Shown: positions 5,853 through 13,874, counted from the stretch's first letter. The stretch: 16,327 nucleotides of DNA from an uncultured Emergencia sp. (GCA_937997955.1 CALLDR010000032.1:1-16327), one strand, 5' to 3'. Numbers and translations are program-made. The notes: generated by a model from the sequence alone, not told the origin.

Positions 5853-6296
5853 ATGGATAATGAAACCGTAAAGATCAGGATCATCAGCAAGAGCGGCAGC
5901 GTCCCAAGATACGAGACGCCGGGCTCCGCCGGCTTTGATCTGCCTGCCTTTCTTGATGAGCCGGTGACGTTAGCGCCGGGGCAGCGGATGCTGGTGCCTA
6001 CAGGTATTTACATGGAGCTGCCGGAGGGCTTCGAGGCCCAGGTCAGGGCCAGAAGCGGCCTGGCCGTTAAGCACGGGATCGGCCTGGTCAACGGCATAGG
6101 AACCATAGACAGCGACTACAGAGGCGAGCTGCGCGTCCCTTTGATCAACTGGGGGCAGGAGCCTTTTACCATTGAAAGCGGGGACCGCATCGCGCAGGTG
6201 GTCATCGCCAGATATATGAGAGCAGAGCTGGAACCGGCCGACAGCCTCAGCGATACCCAGCGGGGAGAAGGCGGTTTTGGACATACGGGAGTATAG
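5853..6296 (+). CDS. dut: dUTP diphosphatase (dUTPase)
   Basis: This is a trimeric-type dUTPase of 147 residues, the usual length. All five motifs are visible: AGFDL (26-30), RARSGLA (65-71), GLVNGIGTIDSDYRGE with catalytic Asp86 and base-stacking Tyr89 (77-92), GDRIAQ (110-115) and the C-terminal arm RGEGGFGHTG (137-146). It hydrolyses dUTP to dUMP and pyrophosphate, keeping uracil out of DNA and supplying dUMP for thymidylate synthesis. It sits seven bases after the M16 gene and two bases before dgt, so all three are probably read from one message. In the last motif His replaces the more usual Ser of GFGSTG, a conservative change in a flexible arm. Confidence 0.95.
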   Translation: MDNETVKIRIISKSGSVPRYETPGSAGFDLPAFLDEPVTLAPGQRMLVPTGIYMELPEGFEAQVRARSGLAVKHGIGLVNGIGTIDSDYRGELRVPLINWGQEPFTIESGDRIAQVVIARYMRAELEPADSLSDTQRGEGGFGHTGV

Positions 6297-6298
6297 AT

Positions 6299-7306
6299 AT
6301 GCTGTATCGTGAAGATTTGGAAAAGAGAGAAGAGCTGCTGGCGCCGGGCGCGGCCCGTTCAGCCAGCTCCAGAGGCAGGGACGTCTACGAGGAGCCCTGC
6401 AGATTCAGAACGGAGTTTCAGCGGGACAGAGACAGGATCATTCACTCCAAGTCCTTCCGCAGGCTGATGCACAAGACCCAGGTATTCCTGTCGCCGGAAG
6501 GGGACCACTACCGGACCCGGCTGACCCATACGCTGGAGGTATCCCAGGTGGCCAGGACCATCGCAAGGAGCCTTGGCCTCAACGAGGATCTGACCGAGGC
6601 CATCGCCATGGGCCACGATCTGGGCCATACGCCCTTCGGGCATAACGGAGAGATGATCCTGAACCAGATCCATCCGGGCGGATTTCACCACAATGAACAG
6701 AGCCTGCGGGTGGTGGAGGTGCTGGAATCGACGCCGAGCCGCAGGGGCATGAACCTGACCTATGAAGTGAAAGACGGCATTTTGAACCACACGGGGAGCC
6801 TTCCCGCCGCCACGCTGGAAGGACAGGTCGTCAAGATCAGCGACCGCATCGCCTATATCAATCACGATATCGACGACGCTATCCGCAGCGGCGTCATCAC
6901 CCTGGAGGATCTGCCGAAGGACGCTATAGAGCTGTTTGGCACAGGCCACCGGGCGCGCATCGACCACATGGTGTCCAACGTGGTGTCTTACAGCGACGGC
7001 AGGGATTTCGTCTCCATGGACGAAGAAAACGGCGCCATGCTGCAGCGGCTGCGCAGCTTCATGTTTGAAAACGTCTATCGCAGCCAGAAGGTAAAGAAGG
7101 AAGAGGATCTGGCCAAGGTGGAGGTGGTTCTCAGCTCCCTCTACGAGTACTTTCTGAAGAACCCTGAGAAGCTTCCGGAGGATCACAAGCGGATCTGGAA
7201 GGAAGAGGGTATCCACATGGCCTGCAAGGACTATGTCGCGGGCATGACCGACCGCTACGCGCTGCATCTCTATTCAGATCTGTTCGTCCCGAAAGGATGG
7301 AAATAG
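6299..7306 (+). CDS. dgt: dGTPase-like HD-domain deoxynucleotide triphosphohydrolase
   Basis: The 335-residue HD-domain protein has metal ligands His77 ('RLTHTLEV'), His106-Asp107 ('GHDLGHTPFGHNGE') and Asp182 ('KISDRIAYINHDIDD'). The N-terminal block 'FRTEFQRDRDRIIHSKSFRRLMHKTQVF' is characteristic of the Dgt/YpgQ-like dNTP triphosphohydrolases, not of other HD enzymes. It converts dNTPs, classically dGTP, to the nucleoside and triphosphate, lowering or balancing dNTP pools; the preferred base cannot be told from sequence. The short length fits the single-domain class common in Firmicutes and directly upstream of dnaG. GGGAG (6287-6291) precedes the ATG, two bases after dut. Confidence 0.92.
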   Translation: MLYREDLEKREELLAPGAARSASSRGRDVYEEPCRFRTEFQRDRDRIIHSKSFRRLMHKTQVFLSPEGDHYRTRLTHTLEVSQVARTIARSLGLNEDLTEAIAMGHDLGHTPFGHNGEMILNQIHPGGFHHNEQSLRVVEVLESTPSRRGMNLTYEVKDGILNHTGSLPAATLEGQVVKISDRIAYINHDIDDAIRSGVITLEDLPKDAIELFGTGHRARIDHMVSNVVSYSDGRDFVSMDEENGAMLQRLRSFMFENVYRSQKVKKEEDLAKVEVVLSSLYEYFLKNPEKLPEDHKRIWKEEGIHMACKDYVAGMTDRYALHLYSDLFVPKGWK

Positions 7307-7339
7307 GGAAGGGTTTTTCTGAAAAAGGAGATTTTCTAA

Positions 7340-7378
7340 AAAAAAGTTTGAAAAAAATAAAGGAAACCGGACTTTTTT
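7340..7378 (+). terminator. Possible weak terminator after dgt
   Basis: AAAAAAGTTTG (7340-7350) can pair with CGGACTTTTTT (7368-7378) using two G-U pairs, with a 17-base A-rich loop, and the 3' arm ends in six Ts. The stem is A/T-rich and the loop long, so termination would be weak. It may only reduce read-through from dgt into dnaG. Confidence 0.3.
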
Positions 7379-7386
7379 GTAGAATA

Positions 7387-7392
7387 TATACT
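7387..7392 (+). promoter_or_regulatory. Candidate -10 box for dnaG
   Basis: TATACT lies 26 bases before the dnaG start, in a T/A-rich 112-base gap that is the largest break between dut and the DUF34 gene. No acceptable -35 is found 16-18 bases upstream (the bases there are AAACCG). A promoter is plausible from position but not proven. The dnaG ribosome binding site GTGAGGG is about 8 bases before ATG 7419. Confidence 0.3.
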
Positions 7393-7418
7393 ACGAAAGA
7401 GTAAGTGAGGGATTTTGC

Positions 7419-9173
7419 ATGAGTTTTTCTTTTTCTAGTTCTGCCATAGAAAACCTGAAAAGCCAGGTCAACATTGTCGACGTGGTCGGCCGCACGGTGC
7501 CGCTGAAGCGCGCCGGCAGCAACCACAAGGGCGTATGCCCGTTTCACAATGAAAAGACGCCTTCCTTCGTGGTGTCCGAACAGAAGCAGATCTTTACCTG
7601 CTTCGGCTGCGGCGCTACCGGCGACGTCATCGAGTACGTGAAGCGGTACTACAATCTGGATTTTGCCGAGGCCGTGGAAAAGCTGGCCGGTGAATACGGC
7701 ATACCTATGGAAAAGAAGGGCTACGACGAGAACCGCAGCATCTACTATCAGACCAATAAGCTGGCAGCCGGCTTTTTCTACCGTTCCTTTACGGAACGGG
7801 CCAACAAAGGCTACGCGTATATGAAGCGCAGAGGCATCACACCGGCAGTTTTAAAGAAATTCGGTATCGGCTACGCTGACGAACAGTGGGACAGCCTTTA
7901 CCGCTATTTGCTTTCTCAGGGCATCGACAAGAAGATCATGGTGGAGCTGGGTCTGGTTTCAGAGGGACGCAACGGCAAATGCTACGATAAGTTCCGCAAC
8001 AGGGTCATCTTTCCCATCATCAATACCGGCGGCAAGGTCATCGGCTTCGGCGGCCGGGCCATCGATCCGGAAGATAACCCGAAATACCTGAACTCGCCGG
8101 AGAGCAAGGTCTTTCAGAAGAAGAACAACCTCTACGGGCTGAACCTGTCGCGTCAAAGCGTGGGGAAAGAAAATTACATTATTCTGGTCGAAGGATATAT
8201 GGACGTCATCGGCCTGTATCAGAGCGGCATCGAGAATGTGGCAGCCTCTCTGGGAACCGCTTTGACCGAGAATCAGGCCAGACTGATCAAGAGATATACC
8301 CGGGACGTGATTCTGTCCTACGACGCGGACAGCGCCGGACGGGCGGCCGCCCTCAGGGGTCTTGAAATACTGAAAAAAGAGGACTGCAAGGTAAAGGTCC
8401 TTCACGTGACGGACGGGAAGGATCCTGATGAATACATCAAAAAGAACGGCAAGAGCGCGTTTCTGAAGCTGATCGACGGCGCGCTGCCTTACGGCGATTA
8501 CCGTCTGGAATCCCTCAAGGCGGGGTTCGACCTGGACCGAGATGAAGATAAAATCGATTACATCAGGAAGGCGACGAGGGAAGTCCTCAGCCAGCTGAGC
8601 CCTGTAGAGCAGGATATTTATACGAAAAAGCTTGCGAAAGAATTAAAAATCGCCGAAAGCGCGATTAAAATGGAACTTTTAGGAAATGATAGTACCGAAA
8701 AGACCCATTTTGTTCAGAGAAAAGAGGAAACGGAGGAACTGGCGCCGGATATTTCGCCGGTGGAGAAGACGCTGCTGCGGGTGATGCTCACCGAGGAGTC
8801 CTATATCGAACGGCTCCAGCAGTTTCCGGAAATCCTGGAGAGCGACTTTTCCCGGAAGATGTATCAGCTTTTGCTGGAAGAGTACAGGCAGTTCCGCCGG
8901 GTAGATATCAATAAACTGCTGGACGGATTGCCCCGCGCCGACGGGGACAGACTTTCAGAGATCATGGATCACGTGATCGTAGGCGGAAATGAGGAAAAGG
9001 TCTTCGACGACTGCGTCAGGACGTGGAAGCAGAACCGTCTGGCAAAGGAAGAGCAGAGGCTGATCACTCTGCTTTCCATGGCTGATGAAGAAGATAATCA
9101 GGAGAGGATCCGGCAATTGACGGAAGAACTGATGAAAATACAACGAGAACGCAAACAAAACCAAAACCAGTAG
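7419..9173 (+). CDS. dnaG: DNA primase
   Basis: The 584-residue protein shows the full primase architecture. The N-terminal zinc ribbon has Cys40, His43, Cys61 and Cys64 ('CPFHNEKTPSF...FTCFGCG'). The RNA-polymerase basic domain ('FGGRAIDPEDNPKYLNSPES') follows, then the Toprim core with Glu258 in 'VEGYMDV' and metal-binding Asp302/Asp304 in 'SYDADSAGR'. A diverged C-terminal helicase-binding domain runs from about 430 to the end. It synthesises the RNA primers for chromosome replication on DnaB-unwound DNA. The length is normal. rpoD begins 11 bases after the stop, the classical dnaG-rpoD pairing. Codon use resembles its neighbours, except that the linker before the C-terminal domain (about 8640-8700) is richer in A/T. 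Confidence 0.97.
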   Translation: MSFSFSSSAIENLKSQVNIVDVVGRTVPLKRAGSNHKGVCPFHNEKTPSFVVSEQKQIFTCFGCGATGDVIEYVKRYYNLDFAEAVEKLAGEYGIPMEKKGYDENRSIYYQTNKLAAGFFYRSFTERANKGYAYMKRRGITPAVLKKFGIGYADEQWDSLYRYLLSQGIDKKIMVELGLVSEGRNGKCYDKFRNRVIFPIINTGGKVIGFGGRAIDPEDNPKYLNSPESKVFQKKNNLYGLNLSRQSVGKENYIILVEGYMDVIGLYQSGIENVAASLGTALTENQARLIKRYTRDVILSYDADSAGRAAALRGLEILKKEDCKVKVLHVTDGKDPDEYIKKNGKSAFLKLIDGALPYGDYRLESLKAGFDLDRDEDKIDYIRKATREVLSQLSPVEQDIYTKKLAKELKIAESAIKMELLGNDSTEKTHFVQRKEETEELAPDISPVEKTLLRVMLTEESYIERLQQFPEILESDFSRKMYQLLLEEYRQFRRVDINKLLDGLPRADGDRLSEIMDHVIVGGNEEKVFDDCVRTWKQNRLAKEEQRLITLLSMADEEDNQERIRQLTEELMKIQRERKQNQNQ

Positions 9174-9184
9174 GGGGACATAGA

Positions 9185-10375
9185 ATGAGCAAAGACGAAA
9201 AAAAACCAACCAATTTAGCTGAAGCATTTGCGGGCATGACACCGGATCAGATCAAGAATGAACTGATCAGCCAGCTTGTGAAAAAGGCCAAGACGAAGAA
9301 AAATGTCCTGACCTATTCAGACATGGCTGATTATCTGGATTCCTTCGATCTGGACAAGAACGTGGTAGATGAGATCTACGACGTGCTTCTTTCCAAGGAT
9401 ATTGAGATCACCAGCGAGACAGAACCTGAGGACTTCGCCATGATCCTGGACGACACCGACGACCTGGACGGTCACGACGCCGACGACGGCATCGTCATGA
9501 CAGAATCCGGTGAAATCGATATAGAAGCCACCCTGCCGAAGGGCGTCGCCGTAGACGACCCGGTCAGAATGTACCTGAAGGAGATCGGAAAGGTGCCTCT
9601 TCTCAGCGCCGACGAAGAGATCGAGCTGGCAAAGAAGATGGAAAAGGGCGACGAGGAAGCGAAGAAAAAGCTGTGCGAGGCCAACCTGCGTCTGGTGGTC
9701 AGCATCGCCAAGCGGTATGTGGGCAGAGGCATGCTGTTCCTGGATCTGATCCAGGAAGGAAACCTGGGCCTGATCAAGGCCGTGGACAAGTTCGACTACC
9801 GCAAGGGCTATAAGTTTTCCACCTATGCTACCTGGTGGATCCGTCAGGCTATCACCAGGTCCATCGCGGACCAGGCCAGGACCATCAGGATCCCGGTGCA
9901 CATGGTTGAAACCATCAATAAGCTGATCCGTGTATCCAGACAGCTGCTGCAGACCTACGGCAGAGAGCCGACCCCGGAGGAGATCGCCAAGGAGATGGGT
10001 ATTTCCGTGGAAAAGGTTCGGGAGATTCAGAAGATCGCCCAGGAACCGGTATCCCTGGAAACCCCGATCGGCGAGGAGGAAGACAGCCATCTGGGCGACT
10101 TCATTCCAGATGACGACGTACCGGCGCCGGCAGAAGCCGCGGCCTTCTCCATGCTGAAGGAGCAGCTGGTGGAGGTGCTGGACACCCTGACCGACAGAGA
10201 GCAAAAAGTCCTGAAGCTGCGGTTCGGCCTGGAAGACGGACGTTCCCGCACCCTGGAGGAGGTCGGCAAGGAGTTCGACGTAACCCGTGAGCGCATCCGC
10301 CAGATCGAAGCCAAGGCTCTGCGGAAGCTGCGCCATCCGAGCAGAAGCAAAAAGCTGAAGGATTATCTGGAGTAA
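9185..10375 (+). CDS. rpoD: Primary RNA polymerase sigma factor (RpoD/SigA)
   Basis: The 396-residue group 1 sigma factor has region 1.1 (about 12-75), a very acidic linker (76-112), region 1.2 ('DDPVRMYLKEIGKVPLL', 124-140), region 2 with the 2.3/2.4 melting and -10-reading helix ('KFSTYATWWIRQAITRSIADQ', 210-230), region 3 and region 4.2 ('TLEEVGKEFDVTRERIRQIEAKALRKLRH', 356-384) which reads the -35. It directs housekeeping transcription, consistent with the TTGACA/TATAAT-like promoters found elsewhere in the window. GGGGG six to ten bases before the ATG is the ribosome binding site. It is co-transcribed with dnaG; trmK starts four bases after its stop. Confidence 0.98.
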   Translation: MSKDEKKPTNLAEAFAGMTPDQIKNELISQLVKKAKTKKNVLTYSDMADYLDSFDLDKNVVDEIYDVLLSKDIEITSETEPEDFAMILDDTDDLDGHDADDGIVMTESGEIDIEATLPKGVAVDDPVRMYLKEIGKVPLLSADEEIELAKKMEKGDEEAKKKLCEANLRLVVSIAKRYVGRGMLFLDLIQEGNLGLIKAVDKFDYRKGYKFSTYATWWIRQAITRSIADQARTIRIPVHMVETINKLIRVSRQLLQTYGREPTPEEIAKEMGISVEKVREIQKIAQEPVSLETPIGEEEDSHLGDFIPDDDVPAPAEAAAFSMLKEQLVEVLDTLTDREQKVLKLRFGLEDGRSRTLEEVGKEFDVTRERIRQIEAKALRKLRHPSRSKKLKDYLE

Positions 10376-10379
10376 ATAG

Positions 10380-11102
10380 ATGAAGCTGAGTGACAGACTG
10401 CAATATATTGCTGACCAGATCAAGAATGGAGAAACCATGGCCGATATTGGAACCGACCATGGTTTTTTGCCCATCTATCTGTTGGAGCGGGGGATCTGCC
10501 CCAAAGCTATCCTGGCGGATATCAGCAAAGGCTCCCTGAAAAAGGCCGAGGAGAACTGCAAGGCCTTTGAGCAGAACACCGGCAGGCGTCTGAACTGGGA
10601 GCTGCGCTTGGGAGACGGCATCGATATTCTGGACGACGGCGAGGCCGACGTGGTGGTCATGGCGGGCATCGGCGGGCAGCTGATGTGCGAGATCCTGGAC
10701 TGGAACAGGGCCAAGAGCCGTTCCATGAAGCGGTACATCCTGCAGCCGCGGAACCATCCGGGCCTGATCAGGAAATGGCTCTATTATCACGGCTTTTCCA
10801 TCGTCAGGGAAGGGCTGGTCCGGGAAGGCAAGTACATCTGTGAGATTTTGACCGTGGAGGCGGGCCCTGTGCCGGAAACCCCGCCGGAGCCGCCGGAAGG
10901 CGGCGACGCCGTCTTCGCCTATCCTGACAGCATTTTGCTGTGGCGTGATCCGCTGGCGGCGGAATACCTGCGGCGGAAGCTGGAGCTGGAACGGGAGATC
11001 CTGCAGAATATCAACACCCGAAGCCAGAATCCGGAGCGGGACAGCAGGGCGGTCAAAGGCCGCATCCGGCAGATTTTGTACTTATTAGAGCAATTGGATT
11101 AG
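10380..11102 (+). CDS. trmK: tRNA (adenine-N1-22) methyltransferase
   Basis: The 240-residue Rossmann-fold methyltransferase has the SAM motif 'DIGTDHGFLP' (22-31), 'ADIS' (46-49), 'LGDGIDIL' (78-85), 'MAGIGG' (94-99) and 'LQPRNH' (121-126). These are signatures of the TrmK/YqfN family (DUF633), which makes m1A22 in bacterial tRNAs. Residues from about 200 on form the helical, probably coiled-coil C-terminal part. The gene follows rpoD by four bases, as in many Firmicutes. A Pro/Glu-rich insert (161-172, 'PVPETPPEPPEGG') in the loop before the C-terminal helix is less usual. Confidence 0.93.
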   Translation: MKLSDRLQYIADQIKNGETMADIGTDHGFLPIYLLERGICPKAILADISKGSLKKAEENCKAFEQNTGRRLNWELRLGDGIDILDDGEADVVVMAGIGGQLMCEILDWNRAKSRSMKRYILQPRNHPGLIRKWLYYHGFSIVREGLVREGKYICEILTVEAGPVPETPPEPPEGGDAVFAYPDSILLWRDPLAAEYLRRKLELEREILQNINTRSQNPERDSRAVKGRIRQILYLLEQLD

Positions 11103-11121
11103 AAGAATGGGAGAAACAGAT

Positions 11122-11898
11122 ATGAACAGAACGAAACTGATCGAGATCATAGAATCCATCAGCCCCAGCGATATGGCGGAAAGCTGGGACAACTGCGGCT
11201 GGCAGGTAAAGTGCACCGGAGAGACGGTGAAGACGGTGCTGGTCGCCCTGGAGGTGACCCATCAGGTCATCGACGAGGCTGTCGCGGAAGGGGCGGAGCT
11301 GATCCTGACCCATCATCCCATGCTGTTTTCCGGCATAAAGAAGGTAGACGAAGGGGACGTGGCCGGCGGCTATTTATTCCGCCTGATACAGAACGGGATT
11401 TCCGTGTATTCCTGCCACACCAGCTTTGACAGGGCCAGCGGCGGCAACAACGATTACTTGGGAGAGCTGCTGGGACTTGAGAACATCCGGCCGTTTGACG
11501 CAGACAACGGATTCTGCCGCAAGGGCGAAACGCCTTTTGAGATCACCCTGGCGGAGCTGACCCACCGGGCGGCGGACGCTTTTTCCATCGACGAGAGCCA
11601 TTTTCGCAGCGTAGGGGATCCGTCCACCAGCATCGCCACAGTGGGCTGGTGCACCGGCGCGGGCAGCGAATTTATCAGAGACGCCTTTGATGAGGGCTGC
11701 GACCTGTACATCACCGGCGACGTGAAATACCACGAGGCGCAGAACGCCAGGGAAATGGGTATCTGCGTCCTGGACGCGGGCCATTACGGTACGGAAAAGA
11801 TCTTCACGGAGAACATGGCGGAGCAGCTGCGGCGCAAATGCTTTGATGAGGACCTGGACGTGCTGGAATCCTCCAGGGACTTAAATCCCTTTGGCTGA
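11122..11898 (+). CDS. DUF34/NIF3-family metal-binding protein, short form
   Basis: The 258-residue protein has the family's dinuclear metal site: His64-His65 in 'LTHHPMLF', Asp103 in 'HTSFD', and His221 and Glu225 in 'DAGHYGTEK'. The N-terminal 'SWDNCGWQV' and 'ITGDVKYHEA' are also typical. The biochemical role is unsettled; GTP cyclohydrolase-like and metal-insertase roles have been proposed for relatives. B. subtilis YqfO is longer because of an inserted PII/CutA-like domain, which is absent here. ATG 11122 is preferred because GGGAG (11110-11114) stands seven bases before it; ATG 11107 has no such site. It is linked to trmK with a 19-base gap, the same neighbourhood as yqfN-yqfO. Confidence 0.9.
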   Translation: MNRTKLIEIIESISPSDMAESWDNCGWQVKCTGETVKTVLVALEVTHQVIDEAVAEGAELILTHHPMLFSGIKKVDEGDVAGGYLFRLIQNGISVYSCHTSFDRASGGNNDYLGELLGLENIRPFDADNGFCRKGETPFEITLAELTHRAADAFSIDESHFRSVGDPSTSIATVGWCTGAGSEFIRDAFDEGCDLYITGDVKYHEAQNAREMGICVLDAGHYGTEKIFTENMAEQLRRKCFDEDLDVLESSRDLNPFG

Positions 11899-11943
11899 TC
11901 CCGCTTTTGACCGCTGGACAATATATGGGGATCAAAAAAAGTG

Positions 11944-11973
11944 CTGGCATTTAATCAAAACCTATGATAGAAT
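11944..11973 (+). promoter_or_regulatory. Promoter of rnpB
   Basis: The -10 TAGAAT (11968-11973) lies 18 bases after a partial -35 CTGGCA (11944-11949). An alternative -10, TATGAT (11963-11968), overlaps it. A run of seven A (11934-11940) just upstream could act as an UP element, as expected for a highly expressed stable RNA. The predicted start near 11979-11981 coincides with the 5' arm of helix P1. Confidence 0.55.
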
Positions 11974-11978
11974 TATGT

Positions 11979-12331
11979 AGTTATGGGTAAGCCAGACAAT
12001 CGCGTGCAGCGATGCATGAGGAAAGTCCGGGCTCCACAGGGCGAGGATGCCGGATAACGTCCGGCGTAGGCAACTATAGGGAAAGTGCAACAGAAACATT
12101 CCGCCGAAACGGGTAATGCCGTGGTAAGGTTGAAATGGTGAGGTAAGAGCTCACCGGCGTCATGGAGACATGGCGGCCGTGTAAACCCCATCCGGAGCAA
12201 GGCCAAAATGGGCGCGAAAGGTGGCGGCCCGTCACCGCCCGAGAGGTAGGCCGCATGAGTGTGCAGTAATGTTACGCCTTAGATAGATGATTGTCGAATA
12301 CAGAACCCGGCTTACAGACTTGCCCATAACT
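11979..12331 (+). ncRNA. rnpB: RNase P RNA, bacterial A type
   Basis: The catalytic RNA of RNase P, which removes 5' leaders from pre-tRNAs. Conserved core words are present: GAGGAAAGTCCGGGCTCC (12018-12035), the 'GGAGCAAGGCC' segment near 12193, the 'AGAGGTAGGCC' segment near 12241, 'TAGATAGATGATTGTC' (12280-12295) and ACAGAACCCGGCTTAC (12300-12315). Helix P1 is formed by AGTTATGGGTAAG (11979-11991) and CTTGCCCATAACT (12319-12331) with one G-U pair, giving about 353 nt. The 'GGTAAGGTTGAAATGGTGAGGTAAGAGC' P13/P14 area (about 12123-12150) and overall order follow the ancestral A type of E. coli. ACTTTTT right after P1 may help termination. Confidence 0.95.
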
Positions 12332-12334
12332 TTA

Positions 12335-12365
12335 ACTTTTTGTCCAAAGAGCCGAAGGCGATTTG
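12335..12365 (+). repeat. 31-bp direct repeat, copy 1, rnpB-MATE leader
   Basis: This 31-base word begins ACTTTTTGTCCAAAGAGCCG and ends GGCGATTTG. It recurs exactly 90 bases downstream with a single A/G difference (12355 versus 12445). Its first ten bases are complementary to GACAAAAGT at 12369-12377, so a small stem can form just downstream. Confidence 0.85.
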
Positions 12366-12384
12366 CTAGACAAAAGTTATGCTG

Positions 12385-12416
12385 GAGTTCCCCAGCCTCT
12401 GGCTGGCAAGGAACTC
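12385..12416 (+). promoter_or_regulatory. Strong bulged hairpin in the MATE leader
   Basis: GAGTTCC (12385-12391) pairs with GGAACTC (12410-12416), and CCAGCC (12392-12397) pairs with GGCTGG (12401-12406) around a TCT loop. A three-base CAA bulge lies on the 3' side. There is no T run after it, so it is not a simple terminator. It sits between the two 31-bp repeats and could be part of a leader control structure or of a decayed repeat element. Confidence 0.6.
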
Positions 12417-12424
12417 GTCGTATC

Positions 12425-12455
12425 ACTTTTTGTCCAAAGAGCCGGAGGCGATTTG
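12425..12455 (+). repeat. 31-bp direct repeat, copy 2, rnpB-MATE leader
   Basis: The second copy of the repeat at 12335-12365, with 30 of 31 bases identical. Its ACTTTTTGTC end can pair with GACAAAAG at 12488-12495, which overlaps the proposed TTG start of the MATE gene. The repeat ends 30 bases before that start. Confidence 0.85.
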
Positions 12456-12485
12456 GCAGATTCTGCAGAGAAGGGGGAACGTTCA

Positions 12486-13874
12486 TTGACAAAAGAAACA
12501 GATACAAAAATGCAAAACACAGAAAACATTATGACTGAAGCCAATAAGATGGGTACGGCGCCGATCGGGAAGCTGCTGGCTACTATGGCGTGGCCCGCGA
12601 TTCTGTCTATGACGATCAACGCGCTGTACAACGTTGTCGACAGCATGTTCGTAGCCATGGTCAGCCAGAAGGCGCTGACGGCTGTTTCACTGGTCATGCC
12701 GCTGCAAATGATGATGATCTCTCTGGCTGTGGGAAGCGCGGTTGGCGTCAATTCCCTGATTTCCAGACGTTTGGGAGCGAAAAGATTTGAAGAAGCTGAC
12801 AAAGCCGCATCTACGAGTATTCGGATAGGCTTTTTTAATTTCCTGATCTTTGCCTGTGTAGGCATCTTCCTGGCAAAGCCTTTTATGCACGCTTATACCG
12901 ACGACCCTGAGATCTTCGCGGGCGGCGTTACATACTTAAAAATCATCACGATCTTCTGCCTGTTCAGCATGGTGGAGGTCCAGCTGGAAAAAGTGCTGCA
13001 GGCCACGGGCAACATGATCGCGCCTATGATCATCAGCCTTTCCGGCGCTGTGACCAACCTGATCCTGGATCCGATCCTGATCTTCGGCCTGATCGGACTG
13101 CCGAAGCTGGGTATCGCCGGAGCGGCCATCGCCACTGTAACCGGCCAGCTGGTGTCCCTGATTGTCGCGACCTTTATGATATTTACCAAGGAGCATCAGG
13201 TCAAGGTGCAGCTGCGGGGCTTTAAGATGGACTGGCGGATCGTAAAGGATATCTACGGCGTAGGACTGCCGTCTATCATCATGCAGTCCATCGGATCCAT
13301 CATGCTGCTGGGCTACAACGCTATCCTGGCGGCCTCACCGACAGCGGTGGCGGTGCTGGGCGTCTATTTCAAGCTCCAGTCCTTCATCTTCATGCCGGTC
13401 TTCGGACTGAACCAGGGAGCCATGCCGATCATGGGCTATAACTTTGGCGCGAGGAACAGAAAGCGTCTGATGCAGACCTATCGGTACGCGCTGCTGACCG
13501 CTCTGGTCATCATGACCGCAGGGCTGATCCTGTTCCAGTTGTTCCCGCAGGTGTTCCTGAAGATGTTCAGCGCGGACGCGGCCATGATGGAAATGGGCGT
13601 GCCGGCCCTGAGAATTATCAGTTTATGCTTTATTCCGGCATCTTTTGGCATCATGACTACCACCCTGTTTCAAGGAACGGGACATGGTGTATATAGTTTA
13701 ATAGGGTCTTTGATCAGACAACTGATCGGCATCTTGCCGCTTGCCTATATCATCTATCATACGGCAGGCATCACTGCGTCCTGGGCGTCGTTCCCTCTGG
13801 CAGAGATCATCGGTCTGATCTATTCCGCTATTATGCTGAACTATCTTTATAAGAAAGAAATCAAGACCTTGTAA
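12486..13874 (+). CDS. MATE-family multidrug/sodium antiporter
   Basis: The protein has 462 residues from TTG 12486, the normal MATE length, with about twelve hydrophobic segments. Family features include 'GKLLATMAWPAILSMTINALYNVVDSMFV' at the start, 'GVNSLISRRLGAKRFEEADKA' after helix 2, 'LIFGLIGLPKLGIAGAAIATVTGQ', and the second-half echo 'QGAMPIMGYNFGARNRKRL' before helix 8. Such proteins export cationic compounds using Na+ or H+ gradients; the substrate is unknown. TTG is chosen because AGGGGG (12472-12477) lies eight bases before it. ATG 12510 and ATG 12531 are alternatives. The frame is also open back to 12363, but that part is encoded by the leader repeats and is probably untranslated. 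The stop codon lies inside a terminator stem shared with the convergent gene. Confidence 0.9.
   Translation: MTKETDTKMQNTENIMTEANKMGTAPIGKLLATMAWPAILSMTINALYNVVDSMFVAMVSQKALTAVSLVMPLQMMMISLAVGSAVGVNSLISRRLGAKRFEEADKAASTSIRIGFFNFLIFACVGIFLAKPFMHAYTDDPEIFAGGVTYLKIITIFCLFSMVEVQLEKVLQATGNMIAPMIISLSGAVTNLILDPILIFGLIGLPKLGIAGAAIATVTGQLVSLIVATFMIFTKEHQVKVQLRGFKMDWRIVKDIYGVGLPSIIMQSIGSIMLLGYNAILAASPTAVAVLGVYFKLQSFIFMPVFGLNQGAMPIMGYNFGARNRKRLMQTYRYALLTALVIMTAGLILFQLFPQVFLKMFSADAAMMEMGVPALRIISLCFIPASFGIMTTTLFQGTGHGVYSLIGSLIRQLIGILPLAYIIYHTAGITASWASFPLAEIIGLIYSAIMLNYLYKKEIKTL

Noticed and set aside
6359..7267. Minus-strand open frame of 302 codons across dgt
   Set aside because: Antisense shadow of a well-conserved HD-domain gene, with low-complexity His/Val/Asp-rich translation and no start signal.
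9317..10474. Long minus-strand open frame (385 codons) across rpoD
   Set aside because: It lies fully opposite an unmistakable sigma factor gene. The frame stays open because of GC-rich codon bias; the product has no recognisable domain and no proper start site.
11896..11934. Terminator after the DUF34 gene (TGATCCC...GGGATCA)
   Set aside because: The seven-base arms are 25 bases apart and are followed by an A run, not a T run, on the coding strand. The A run fits better as an upstream element of the rnpB promoter.
12363..12485. N-terminal extension of the MATE protein by 41 residues
   Set aside because: It is encoded by the leader repeats and hairpin, MATE proteins do not have such an extension, and AGGGGG points to TTG 12486.
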